A stretch of 64,000 bases of DNA, taken from Mycteria americana (lineage: Eukaryota; Chordata; Aves; Ciconiiformes; Ciconiidae). Positions 12,354 to 23,780 of this stretch are shown here, one piece after another. The DNA is taken from the NCBI RefSeq assembly GCF_035582795.1, contig NC_134367.1, positions 2,978,501-3,042,500 of the forward strand, read 5' to 3'. A model generated the notes under the pieces. It was not told where the DNA came from, ran no database searches, and worked only from the letters and a program-made list of their open reading frames with translations. Both the position numbers and the translations under genes were made by a program. How positions within the stretch are numbered: the first letter of the stretch is position 1; every line of letters starts with the position of its first letter.

Positions 12354-14876
12354 TGTTGGCATCAGTCCTAAGGTCCATTATTTGACATTTTTATCTGTTA
12401 TGGAGAAGAACATGGAAAATGATTTCCAACTGCTAGCAGCTGACCCAAAAACTGCAGGAGCAGTAGTGACAAAGACGGGGGACGACTGGAATGAGTCTAT
12501 ACTACTAATTTAAATGGTGCTAAGGACTAGGCATAGAACACAATTTTCTTTATATCTCCGGTAATTGTCTATATATTCCTATATGTTGGTAATAAATTCC
12601 TTCAGAGCCCCTGTGAGTCCCAGCGGTGTACCTCTGAGGCTGGAAGGTCTAATACTGCCCTTGGATAGATGACTGCAAACCCAAGCAGGAATCAAGAAAC
12701 CACATTACATCAGCACTTGCTTTGGTGTGACCAGTACCAGAATGCTGTATTCATTATTCACATCTTCATCAAAGTAAAAAAAAAAAATAAATCAGGAAAT
12801 ATGTCATTTGAAAACCTGGAGAGGGTACAGAGTACAATGACAATACTTAGGGAATTAGAAAACTTCACTGTGATGAATTCCCAGCGTCCTGTTTATCTTA
12901 TCTTGAGGGATGACCTTAGTCTACAGCAGTAAGTCTGGATAACAAAAACTGGATAAAAGAAATCTCTTCATTCTAGGAAAGATAAGCTAAGATTTAATGG
13001 GAGGGAGCTGCAGCTAACCTAAAACTAAGGTGCATATTTGTAACAGTAATCAAGCACTGAATAATCCACTAAAGCCTGTGGAGGATCTTCTTTCACTGCA
13101 TGTTTTCAGATAAAAAAAAAAGAGATTGCTTTTCCAGGAGATGCACACTGCAGCACAAACCTGCCTTTCCAATCAGGGTATTACCACCGAGATGGTTACA
13201 TAGGGCTTTACTGGTTTCAAGATACAGCAAATTTTGCTACACGGGAAAAACACCTCTATCCTAAACCACAAAGACTAGCAAATTGAACTCTGAAGGAAAG
13301 GATTATGTACAGTAAATGTCAAGTCCTGGAAAAAATTGTGTACATTTTGAGCAAGTTCCTAGGACTGGATGACTAGGAATTTGTGTAGAGCCCTGGCTGA
13401 AAGGCCACAGGTAAGCCCACATCCCTTTTCCGCCTGCTCGCTCTCCCTCGTGCCTCTCTTTCTCCTTCTTCACGCTGGTTTCCTGAAGATTTTTAGCACA
13501 CGCTGTAAATTGCTGTTTGGGGAATACTGTGATTATTACATGGGAATGCAAACACTGTGTAGGTGCCTTCATCTAGGCTTTTTTCTGATATACTTAATTC
13601 AATCTATGCATTGGTGCATATAAAGTCTATGTTTATGTGTGAAGCATAGTACATTACAAATAAAAAGGTAACCATGTTCTGCTGCTTGCTTGGACAGGTA
13701 AATCCGTATCAAGAAAACTTTGAGAAGTTAGAATGTGATTTTCAGACTTTCCCACTCAGACCTCAGCCAGAGGAGGGGATAGTCCACACTTTCCTGAAAT
13801 GTAAGTGGGATTTATCTAATTTAAAAAGTATTCTGTTTCCATGGAGCCAGAAAGCAGTAAGCACTTCGGAAAATCAGCAGTTTTTATTTGTTAAGTGGCA
13901 TGATGGCTTATTACTATTTAATACTTTGGATCCAGTTACGAAGCAGGAACAGAGTGTGTGAAGTGCCATCCAAACGCAGAATGAAAGACTTGTTTCCTGC
14001 CCATAATAGCTGTAATCGAAATGCATCAACAGCCCTGCTATCTGTCACCGCTCTAACCACTGTTTTGGAGTCCCACCGCCCATCTTTCAGTGCCCTGCTC
14101 TGCTGTTATCAGCCTCACCGATGAGGCAGCTGAATGCAATGGGTGACAAAGCAATATTTCCCGTAAGAATTAATGTACTGGAAAGGACACCCATGATTTA
14201 AGAGATACACACAATATAAGTACACGGGGACAGCACATATGGCATGGAGGATCACTGGGATCATTTGAGTAGAGGCAATGCTGGCTTTTCAGCAGCTGGC
14301 ATTTTAAAGCACATCAGGGCTCTGAAAGATCTTGGCCACTTCATCTGCGAGGCTGAACAGCCAAAAATTAGTCTGGTTTTCTGCCCTTCACCTCTGAGTG
14401 ACCTCGATTCAGGCAAGGAAGACGGCAATGAAAATGTAACCGTTCACAAAGAGAGCAAGGATGCTCACAGTAAAAGATTCAGGCTGGGCATTCAGGCTCA
14501 CAGGTAGATGCGTTAACTCTTATGGGAAAATTGCATTGTGACATTAACCGGTGCGTTTTTTAGAAACGCATTCTTGGCAGATAGAGGAGTGAGTATAGAT
14601 ATATAGGGCGAAAGAGAAGAAATGATCAGTATAAAACCAGTGGATGTCATCATCTTCAGTGGCTTCTTACAAAGTAAGAAAGAGCTGGGAAATGTCAGCG
14701 TGACTATAAATGAGAGAACAGCTAATTAGGTGACCATGTTTTAAATGAAATTCACACTTTGTTATTGAGCATTTCTGATTCTAACTAACTTGTACTGTCA
14801 AAATATCAGTTATTTACCATACGCCTCTCTATATTCACTTTATTTAATGGATTTTCTTCAGGTTCTTGCAAGATTT

Positions 14877-14938
14877 TTTTGGAGGTCACCTGAGGTCCTC
14901 TCCAGTCCTGACCTCAATGATTCTAACTGTATCAAAAT
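14877..14938 (+). mobile_element. Possible short CR1 3'-end scrap
   Basis: The run GGAGGTCACCTGAGGTCCTCTCC followed by GACCTCAATGATTCTAACTG (14880-14932) resembles the last bases of CR1, where 'gaggtcccttccaacctcaa' precedes the ATTCT tail. It is short and diverged, so the call is tentative. Confidence 0.35.
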
Positions 14939-16285
14939 TTAATAGAACTTGAAAAATTGACTGCAATCTTGGGACTACTTGTGCTCAAAGAGGATGTTGT
15001 TCACCTTTCAAACACAGGAACAGTGAATCTGAAAACAGAGATGGGACAGCTTGCCTCTCGGGTTCCCATCCAAATTCTTAATTTTAAGGACAGCCTGACT
15101 CCTAAACCAGAAATTTCCAACTTCTCTAGATTCTTTTAGGAGCATCTTGGAACTCTGAATATTGCCATAAATATCCAACTCCTTTATAAAGATGAATTAA
15201 ATTCTATGTCTCAAGAGTATCATATCCGTGTAAAATCCAGCCTGATTATGAGCTGAATGGAACTGCATTCCTTTGTCATAGACCATTTTTTGAGAAAATT
15301 ATCTGGCCTTCCTCTCACAGACTAGGCATTAGTCTTGTTTTATCATCTTCTCTCCTATTCAGCCAACAATCCAACTTTCTCAAAACCCTCCAGATGCATT
15401 TTGCATTGAATTACTCTCATTTCCCTTCTGTAGCTTCTTTGCTTCTTCTTACTTGTGCATTGTCTTTTCCCATACTCTGAAATTCTCAGCGCAAGACCCC
15501 TGCCTAGTCCACAAACTTCCTTTGCAGGGTTTTGTACAAATTTCCCTTCTGTCTGTTGACCATGACTGTATGCATAGAATGAGCTTCGATTGTTTGAAAA
15601 ACAAAACACCATTCTCTAAGTCTTCCGTGTTAGAAAACCTGGCGGTGTTACACATTCAATATGCATTGTATTACCCCCAAAGATATGGTGGATGTTTTCC
15701 ACAAGTACTTGTACTCTGTTCACTTTTTGTTTCTGTATTTTTATTGCAAACATACGTGCAGACACCGATCTCTGGAGATGTATGCTACTTAGAGCATCTT
15801 CATACAAAAAGTACTCTGCAAGACTGGCATGATGCAGTATATTGGCTAAACGTAAGATAGGGGAGTGCTGCATATATCAACAACCAGAAAACTCTGGGGA
15901 AAAAAAAAAGATATTATTGTACAATAAAACATATTACTGCACGAAGAGTCTGTGTAGCATGTTTTGCTGAATATGTTTGCACAACCCTTCCCTCCCTCAA
16001 CTGGGAGCATGGACAACAAGCCAGGGGGTGGGTGTGACATGTATGCATACCCCGAGAGGGGCATGCATACAAAACCCCTCCTGAGGCAGGGCCCATCCAA
16101 AAACATAGTGGGTACAACAGTGCAGGGGACTCCAGAGCAATGGGCATACCTCACAGATGTTCACAGCTCAGAGTAAGGCCAGAGACACAGCTCAGCAGGC
16201 AGAGCTCAAGAAACGGCTACTTTTAGGTGGGCACACGCAAACCACGGCAGGTAGACCCCGAGCAAGCGATGCCACTGTGACCTAC

Positions 16286-16500
16286 GTGGTGGCTGCACCC
16301 TTCGGAGCACCCAGACCCGAGGGCACACCGCTTTGGGGCACAGGGAGGTGGGTGACCCTCCGGAGCACGCAGCCCCCGGGGCGCACCGGCTGGGGACACG
16401 CACCCGGGAGGCTGCTGCACCTTCCAGAGCACCCACCCGCCCGGCCACACCGGCGGGGGGGGCGGGGGTTGCCCTCTCCAGAGCCCGCCGGACGCAGGAG
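16286..16500. repeat. Degenerate tandem minisatellite, about four units of 54-63 bp
   Basis: A core motif recurs in direct orientation: CTGCACCCTTCGGAGCACC at 16293, GTGACCCTCCGGAGCACG at 16352, CTGCACCTTCCAGAGCACC at 16415, and GTTGCCCTCTCCAGAGCCC at 16469. The spacings are 59, 63 and about 54 bp. The first three cores are followed by GGGCACACCG, GGCGCACCGG and GGCCACACCGG respectively. The array lies inside the CpG island 5' of the MSRA start and probably sits in the promoter. It also makes several overlapping long open frames here, which are not coding. Confidence 0.8.
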
Positions 16501-16676
16501 CCGCGGGGGGGGGCCCGGCGCTCCCCGCCGCCGCTCGGCAGGGGGCGGGCCTCGCGCCCCGCCGCCGCCACGCGCCCGCCCCCCCCCCCGCTCCCGCCGC
16601 CGCCCGTCCCAACGGCCAGCGCGCGCCGGGCCGCTCCCGCCTCCCCACCGCCACCACCCGGCTCCCCTCAGGGGCG

Positions 16677-16806
16677 ATGCCGACAGCGCCGCGGCGCCTC
16701 CTCCGCGCGCTCTGCAGCTCCACCTTCAGGATGGGCGACTCGGCCTCCCGGCTGCCGCAGAAAGAAGAAGCGCTCCCCGGCAGGAGCCAGCGCATCCCGG
16801 TGGCAG
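16677..16806 (+). CDS. MSRA: MSRA first coding exon (mitochondrial leader plus internal start), partial gene
   Basis: Seen: from ATG 16677 the frame reads a leader starting MPTAPRRLLRAL, rich in Arg with no acidic residue over 18 residues, then a second Met at codon 19 starting MGDSASRL, then EEALPGR and QRIPVA. After codon 43 the frame reaches CAG|GTAGGG, a consensus donor, leaving one base of a split codon (phase 1). Known: vertebrate MSRA begins with the same plan (short basic leader, MGNSAS-type internal start, EALPGR, PVA), and its catalytic domain starts in the next exons. MSRA reduces methionine-S-sulfoxide in proteins and acts in mitochondria and cytosol. Inferred: this is exon 1 of the orthologue. 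The 16677 ATG is chosen because it opens the leader. The catalytic GCFW motif is not in this exon. A frame open to 17081 is read-through into the intron. The transcription start cannot be placed. Confidence 0.9.
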
Positions 16807-17074
16807 GTAGGGACGACCCCTTCCCGCTCCCGCTCCCCCCTCGCTCCCGCGGCCCAGCTCCGGTGGTGGCGGGGGAGGGGAAGCGCAGGCCCCGCTCAGC
16901 GCGGGAGGCGGTGCCGCTCCCTCAGGCGGCCGCTGCGCACATGCGCGCTGCCCTCCCACCGGGACGGGGGGTGGTGGCTGCGGCGCTTGCGCGCGGGGCT
17001 GTGGCGCATGCGGAGAGGGGCGCTCGCCTGGTGTCTGTGTGGGGGGTGAAATGGCGGGGACGGGCTGTCTGCGT

Positions 17075-17137
17075 GGGGTAGGGGTAGGGGTAGGGGTAGG
17101 GGTAGGGGTAGGGGTAGGGGTAGGGGTAGGGTGGGGG
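17075..17137 (+). repeat. (GGGGTA)9 G-rich array, G-quadruplex candidate
   Basis: Nine perfect GGGGTA hexamers run from 17075 to 17128, followed by GGGTGGGGGG. There are therefore at least eleven G-tracts of three or more with two-base or one-base loops on the sense strand, far more than the four needed for an intramolecular quadruplex. The array begins 268 bp downstream of the MSRA exon 1 donor, at the 3' shoulder of the CpG island. The unit differs from the vertebrate telomere repeat TTAGGG. Confidence 0.95.
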
Positions 17138-17200
17138 GAGTCCAGGCGGGAGCCTGTAGGGTGCCTCGGGAGTGCACTTGTGTCGCGATTTAGCTGCACA

Positions 17201-18330
17201 ATGACGTTTCCTGTGCACTCTTGTAAGAATAGGAATTAATGAGTGCTGGAGCAGCCAACAAGCGCCTCTTTTTATCTTGGCCATATATGAGTTTTTGGTT
17301 TAATTTTTACTGAGGGCCATAATAGTCCTATTCAGGGCCCATTTCCTAAGCCCTTTCTTTTTCTGTTAAATAATAATACCTCAAAATAATACCTAAGCAT
17401 GCTGTGGATGTTCTTACCTTCATGTTTGCAAAGTGTTTTTAAGTTCTTCTCTCAATGATTCTCCAGTACTCTTCCTTTCATTTTGAATAAATGTGTGCTG
17501 TCAGGTGAGCAAAGTAGCAACCTAGAATTAAGCAATTTTGCCTTCTGTCAGCCCTCCTAGGAACTGAAAACATTGCAAGATGACTGTCATCCCCGTTGGC
17601 ACGTAGGTGCTCTAACAAGCATGTTCATTCTCCCATTTTACAAGGTGTGTGTTTATACGTGTCTTTGCTCCAGACACCTAAAGTCCCTAACAAAGTCTGT
17701 GAACTTAAAAAAATAGGTATATTTAAACATGTAAGGTACATAAGTGCTGGTGGGAGAATAATAAATGGATGATGGCAAAGGCCCAGTGAAAGAAGTGTTT
17801 GAGAGCACAGTAAAATCTTGTATAGATATTTGGTAAAATGGTGAATGTAGCGAGAAGGTACTGGTGGAATTCAAGGTAGCAGGAAGAGTATTATGTCTGA
17901 TGTGGAGAAGGTGGACTCAAAGGAGGGGTACAGAGATGGGGTTGATATCGTTAGGGCAATGAACTCTAGAGATGATATCAGGAGTAGCACATTGTATAGA
18001 TTAAAGTTCCCATTGCTTGTTGATAAAAGCCTGGACAGAAGATACGCTAGGCCTGCTTTCTGCTCTGTAACTCCATAGATAGAATAATTTCGTGCTGCTG
18101 TACAAAAAAATGTCCTCATAAGGCCAAATATGATTTTTTTGGGCCATTTTTATTATATGACTAAACACGGTATTATGCACTTAATAACACCATGGAGCTC
18201 CAATGAATTGCAAAAGTTAAAATTTTTAAGATGTAAACTCCTTTCAGAAAAGAATGGCGATTTAAATTTTAACATTGCGTAACATTGACTCAGTAACGTT
18301 TCTTTTGTTTAAATTGCCCTTAGATTGCAG
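17201..18330. other. Intron 1 stretch between CpG island and CR1, nothing recognised
   Basis: AT-rich intronic DNA. A purine-rich stretch around 17760-17990 gives short open frames on both strands. I see no coding signature, RNA gene or recognisable repeat. Confidence 0.6.
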
Positions 18331-18334
18331 TAAC

Positions 18335-21300
18335 AGAGGAGTGTTGGTTGGAAGGTCGCTCCAGTTCAGCCCCTGTCTCAGTGCTGCGCTGCCTTCTAGT
18401 CAGAGACTTTTTCCTCATGTCCAACATGAACCTCTTACGGCAGAGGTAGTGGCTGCTGCCCTTTCTGATACTGTCTGGTGCTGCTGAGAAGGGTTTGGCC
18501 AAGTCATCATTCTCACTCCCTGTTAAGCTGCTGTAAGATTGCCCCTTAGTTTCCCCTTCACCAGCTGAAACACGCCCAGCTTCTGCGAGCTTGTAGGTGT
18601 GCGTGCAGTAGGCTGCTGACCGACTTGGCCTTGCAGACCCTTGCCATTTTATTAATGTCTCTCTTGAACTGAGGACCCAAAACCGGATGTGGTATTCCAG
18701 GTGAATTCTTACCAGTACAGCATAGAGGAGAGGGCTTTTCCATACTCTGCTGTCCGCGCTCCTTGTAATGCAGCCCAGTACACAGTTTGATTTATTTGCA
18801 ACGAGAGCACATTGCTAGCTCATATTTAACCTGGCAGCCAGCATAATCACAGGTCCTTTCCAGCAGGGCTGAGATAATCTTGCAGTGGTGCAGAACTTGC
18901 ACTTCTCCTTGTTGACCTTCATGAGGTTTCTGTTGGCATAGACCTGAAATTTTTCAAGGTCTCGTCAGACTGAAGCTTTGTTGTTTGGCATGTCCGCTCT
19001 CACTCTGTGTTTAGCGTTGCCCTCAAATTTGCTGAGCGTGTTTTCTGTCACATCATTCATGTTATTGTTTAAGATATTGAATGATATTGGCCCCAGCATC
19101 AGCCCCTGGGGTAACCTGCTACACGCTAGACGTGAAGATATTGATCACTGCCTTGTGAGTCCGGTGGTCCTGCCAATTTTTGACGTGTCTAGTGCCTAGC
19201 AGTCTGTTCTTCCCAGTCAGTACTTTCTCAGCTTCCAAATGCAAATGTTGTAAGGGATGGTGACAGAAGCCCTGCTAAAGTCAACATGTATTACATCCAC
19301 TGCTTTGCCCTCATCTGCATAGCCAATAATTTCATCATAAAAGGCAACCCAGCTGGTCAAGCATGATTTGCCTTTGGTAAATAGGTTGACTATTCCTGAT
19401 TACTTTCCTGTTCTCTTTGTGTTTGGAAATGATTTCGGAGGACATACTCCATGATCTTCCCTGGGACTGAGCCAAGGCCGAGCAGCCTGTAGTTCCTCAA
19501 TCCTCTTTTTGCCTTCCTTAAGACTGGCTGTTACTGTAGCCCATTTCTAGTCATCAGAGATCTCCCCCAGTCACCGGGATTTTTCTAGATACCATTACAT
19601 CTAGATCTGTCACAGTGTTCTGATGGTCACACCAGTGAGCTTCCTCCGCAGCCCTGGAAGAGCTCCACGTGGCTCCTTGGACATTTAACTTCTTTAAGTA
19701 ATCATAACCCATTTTTCCCCACATTGCTGCTTTCCTTTCTGACTGTGCCAGTGCATGCAGAGGTTTTGGAGCAGTCTTTGTTTCTGAAGACTTAGGCAAA
19801 AGAGGTTTTGAGTACTTTCGTCTTTTCTGTGCTACTTCCAGGCTGTCTTGTGTATTCATCAATGCACCCAGATTTTCTCTGAGTTTCTTTTTACTCTTGT
19901 AATTTTTGTGGAATCATTTCTTATTACTGTTTAAGTCCCTAGCTGGTTTTAACTCCAGCTTTAGCCTTTCTGATTTTGTGCCTAAATGCCTAGGCAAGGC
20001 ATTTTATATACCTCCTTTGTGGCTTGTTATTGTTTCTACTTCTTGTATGCTCTCTCTTTGCATTTTAGTTCATTAAGCAGCTCTGTGTTTCTGATGAAGT
20101 TCCCAGTTTTTCTGCATGGTATTTTGTTCCTTAGCTCTCTTAGAAAGTTTTTTGTCAAAATTCAGACCACCCTGAAGGGCGCTTTCTCCGTTTGACAGCC
20201 TCTGAGGGGCTTCTAAGCTAGCAATTCCCTAAATAAGCCAGAGTTTGAGCTCTGAAAGTCCAAAATGCTAAATCTGCTGTTTACCTTTATAGCCTTCCTT
20301 TGGATCCTGAACTCTGTCATCTTGTGGTCAGTGCAGCTCTCTGCCATCTGCTGCTGCAATGCCACCAGTTCTTCCCTGCTTCTGAACAGCCAGTCAGCAA
20401 CCAACTGTTATCTCTGGCACTTTTGGTATGGAATTGTCACTAGTGCAGCTTCCTGAATTGCTTGCACAATTTGATGTTACCCTCCCAGCAAATGTCTGGG
20501 AACTGAAATCTCCCTGGGGGACCAGAGCCTGCAGTCTGGAGACTTCTGCTAGCTCTTTGTGGCAAGCCTCATCCACTTATCTCCTCTTGGTCAGGTGCTC
20601 TGTAGCAGACCCCAAACCACACCACCTCCAGTGTTTCCCCTCTGGTTTTGGCTTGGAGACTCTCAGCAGACGTGACTTCAGTTTCACACTGGAGCTCTGT
20701 GCTGTCTAGGAGTTCGTTTCAGTAGAGTGCAGCTCCCCTTCCTATTCTTCTGTGCTAATCCTTCCTATGTACCCTGTTCCCATGCATGACACTGCTCAAG
20801 TTGTGTGTGCTGTGCCAGGTCTCTGATTCTGATCACATCATAGGTCTGTGACCACACTTGGACATCTGAGTTTTCTTCTTTGTGAACCAAACTCTGCCTT
20901 AGTGTGCAGACACTGGAGGAAAACATCTGCCAGACCTTTCTTTTAAGTGGTAGCTAGCACTGATCCTAATCCAGTGATCTGAGGCGTCCATCCTGTTCAT
21001 CTTCAATGGCGTTGAGGGCCCCTAGCTGTTTCCTACGTGAAGAGCTGCAGAGCATTTAGCTTCTTGTCTGTGTGGTCTCTTTGAAGATCCTGTTCATCGC
21101 CTGCTCCTCATCCCTGATGTGATACAGCCTGCCCACTTCTTGCAGCTCCTTCCCTTGTGCTGCGGCAACTAGGTCTGCCAGAGCCACCTCTTAAAAGACG
21201 AGGCTACTGCCGCTGCTGCCATCCCCATGGATCCCCAGGCTCTCCCCACAGCCTGAGACCACTCTCAGGAGTTCAGTCTGGAGGGAGGTTGCTGAAGCAC

Positions 21301-21640
21301 CAGAGGTGTTAGCACTGCCTGGATCAGGGCATTGTGTCCTGGAAGGTATTTTCAGCAGCTGAGGGTTTTCTTCTGTGAGCAGCACTTCTGGGCTCTCTTT
21401 GTGCCTCCTGCACATTGTGTTAATTGCATTGTACCTGCTTGCACATCCCCATCCCAATGCTCCAAGTTCCTGATGCTTTCTGGGTGCGAGATGGGCATGA
21501 ATGTGCTCTGCCCCTCGGTGAGCTTTGTTGTTTGGCGGGGAACCTCTTGTGCTGAGGGTTCTTGATCGCCGTTCACAAACCTTGTGAGTACAGGGCTGCA
21601 CCCTCCTTTGCCGCAGTCCAAAAGAGAGGAGAAGACAGCT
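18335..21640 (-). mobile_element. Long, decayed CR1 LINE with ORF1 and ORF2 remnants
   Basis: Read on the minus strand, from 21640 downward, CR1 landmarks occur in canonical order. About 21160-21095 is a coiled-coil type ORF1 segment (KELQEVGRLYHIRDEE). About 20576-20394 is an endonuclease segment (DEACHKELAEVSRLQALV, then GDF). About 20360-20215 continues it (DHKMTEFRI, LDFQSSNSGLFRELL). About 19312-19262 is an early polymerase segment (AVDVIHVDFSRA). Around 19090-19015 is the stretch whose FADD box has decayed to FEGN after a recognisable TLSK. About 18700-18380 is the C-terminal part (LDMRKKSLTR). Many frameshifts and stops show it is dead. At about 3.3 kb it is far longer than usual for 5'-truncated CR1 copies in bird DNA. 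The 5' end is uncertain. Confidence 0.88.
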
Positions 21641-22372
21641 GAGTGACAGCTTCAGCTTGAAAGTTGCACTATCTAGTCTGGTGAAAAGCTAAATTGCCTT
21701 TCTATTCCTTTGTAACGTGCTGACCACAGGATTATGTGAGACTTGACCTTGTCTGCGTAACTCTTGTTTTATTGTAAGGTTATTACTAATTTAGGATCTG
21801 AGTCTAAGAAAATTATGCAGTTAAACGTTGTATATTACACAGATTTCTGTGAAGTGACTGGAAGTAGCTGGTTTGTGATACAAAGGCTTCTGTGTCTAGA
21901 AGTCAGTTAAACAGGGATAAAATACTATACTGTGAGCTGCAAACAATACAAACATTAGTAAGCTTCACTTACCTTTTTTGTAATCAAGTTGGATTTATCT
22001 GATCTTCAACAAATTTTGTAATCTGGGAATTAGAGTTTGTTGTGCTCTTTTCTTTCCTTGCAGTAGAGCTGTTGCATTCATTTTTGAAAATGTTTTATTT
22101 CATATGATTCCTGTATAATGGTGCAATACGGTGTCATGCTTTATAGTAAAATCACATTATTTATTGCTTCCGCCTTTCTAGTATAACTCTAGTTTTCAGA
22201 ACTAATTTTGGTTACATTACTGCTGAAACATGGCTGTGTTTTATGAGTATGTGAGTATATATTGCTTACACTATTTAATTGACTGTTTTATTTTATGATA
22301 GTGGTAGGAGCACTAGTCAAGGAGCCCTAATAATGTAGAGGGAACCTCCTGTGCAAGGCATTGTATAATAAC

Positions 22373-22408
<36 letters not shown>

Positions 22409-23780
22409 ACAGACACACTATTTTTTTCTGCTAGATAGCCTGAGATAGCAGTGTGTAGTAAATTAAAAGAATGTTTTGTCCCCCTGGTCCCAATGAGTAG
22501 TGTCAGGAAATATCTTCTCTCTGTCTGTGGTCTCAGCTATGTTCCTAGCAGAGGTACTTACATTGTAACATACCCATCTGTAGCGGGTTAACTTTCTTGA
22601 GGCAGTAAAGGTACAGCTCATGGGTAGACAGTCTTACGATTGTTTAAACCTATTAAGCCTCTTAGCTTTATATTTATAGATTAATAGAGCAATAATTACA
22701 AATGTGGAGGAGGTCATGGTGAACTTTAGTCTGACCTTCCGTATAGAAAAGAGCACAGCATTTCCATGAATTAATTCTTGCTTGGATCAGATCATGCTCT
22801 TTAAAGAAAACATTGATTAAAAATGTCATTTGACAGAGGATCCATGGCAAAATTTCATAAATTGTTCCAATGTTTCATAACTCTTTCCATTAAAAAGGTG
22901 CATATTTGGAATCACTTTGTTATGTTTCAACTTCCAACCATTGCAGCTTGGTACAGTTTTCTTCGTGAAGATGAAAAGCATGGTAGTATTTGTTTTCTGG
23001 TTTTCATGAAATATGTTTAGATCATAATTAAATTGCTGGTTAGCCTATTTTTTAAAAAAGTGATGACTTCAACCAGACATAAACCAAGCAAAGTGAATTT
23101 TTATTGTCAGCAGAAGGCATGTTTTTCAGTCACTTACTAATTTTTGTTTCTTTTCCTTAAATTGTCATGAATTACTTAAGGTCTTCCTTAAGTTTTGGAT
23201 ATCGGAGTAGACACCGGATGTTACTAGTGATAGTGTTAGTGTCAACTGAAATCTTTTTCCTACTCAATATTTTTTCCTGTTTGTGTATCAAAGGATAACT
23301 AACATTTTTGGGTTAAAGTGTTGCACTGGGAGCTTTGCATTTAAGTGATCATCTCCTGCATACCTAAGAGCTTTTCAAGTCATTGGTATAGTGTCTGATT
23401 CTATTTTTAACTTTATGAATTGATCTGCATTTGCTTTGACTATTTGATTTAATTCCAAGTCTGTATATTTTATATTAAATTCATACAACAGTGAATTTCA
23501 GTTCTATGTGGAATTAGTACTTCAACTTGACATATGCAACTCAAGAAAAACTTGCACTGAATGTTTTTGCTGAGACATCTGGAGAAGAATGTGGCTAGTG
23601 AGCATAGGAAATCAAGATTTTCATAGGTTTCTAGTCTCAGCCTCATTGTTTTATTATTATTGTCTTCAGATGTAGCAGGAATATTCCAGCTTTAGTTGCC
23701 TTGATATTGTTAAAACAAATACATGATCTTTGAGTGAAAGGGTCGGTCTGCCTAAATTCAGTTAAGCTGGGGCATGGTGC
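21641..23780. other. Intron 1 stretch with an AT microsatellite
   Basis: AT-rich intronic DNA without coding character. Its only clear structure is the dinucleotide repeat near 22373, listed separately. Confidence 0.6.
22373..22419. repeat. (AT)13 microsatellite running into AC-rich repeat
   Basis: Thirteen AT dinucleotides (22373-22398) are followed by an imperfect ACACACATACACAGACACAC tail. It is a compound microsatellite and likely polymorphic in length. Confidence 0.9.

Larger units (their letters stand above)
6346..16239. other. Upstream flank of MSRA, no protein gene seen
   Basis: AT-rich non-coding DNA. The longest open frames (for example 116 codons ending 6697, 120 codons at 6836-7198 and 135 codons at 15453-15860) have no recognisable domains and overlap comparable frames on the other strand, so I treat them as chance. 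Points listed separately are a CpG-retaining pocket near 9.08-9.45 kb, a CRE octamer at 12346 and a small possible CR1 tail near 14880. I looked for the neuronal microRNA miR-124 sequence, which neighbours MSRA in mammals, and did not see it. Confidence 0.6.
16240..17200 (+). promoter_or_regulatory. CpG island promoter of MSRA
   Basis: Base composition switches abruptly from AT-rich flank to very GC- and CpG-rich DNA around the MSRA exon, then back. No TATA box is evident. GC boxes are present, for example GGGGGCGGGC at 16541-16550 and a G-rich run at 16454-16469. Downstream of the exon lie NRF1-like half sites: CATGCGC within 16935-16949 and GGCGCATGCGGA at 17003-17014, the latter differing from the full NRF1 consensus at two positions. 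This fits a broad, TATA-less housekeeping promoter with dispersed start sites, probably about 16540-16670. NRF1 control would suit a mitochondrial protein gene but is inference. Edges are judged by eye. Confidence 0.85.

Noticed and set aside
13674..13961. 95-codon open frame preceded by an acceptor-like context
   Set aside because: No recognised family, no matching donor that preserves a frame, and no paired exon nearby. Kept out for lack of support.
15453..15860. 135-codon open frame upstream of MSRA
   Set aside because: A minus-strand frame of similar openness overlaps it, no domain is visible, and the base composition matches the flanks. Conservation was not testable here.
1..16239. Possible miR-124-1 hairpin, because it lies upstream of MSRA in mammals
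   Set aside because: Reading both strands for the mature miR-124 sequence gave no match in the window; it may lie further upstream.
16807..17081. Continuation of the MSRA frame past codon 43 to a stop at 17081
   Set aside because: It follows a consensus donor, and the translated sequence no longer resembles MSRA; it is intron read-through.
16157..17284. Several overlapping long open frames (up to 238 codons) on both strands across the CpG island
   Set aside because: They are Pro/Arg/Gly/Ala-rich products of GC-rich and tandem-repeat DNA (including repeating Pro-Thr and Gly-Val from the GGGGTA array). Only the 16677 frame up to the donor resembles a known protein.
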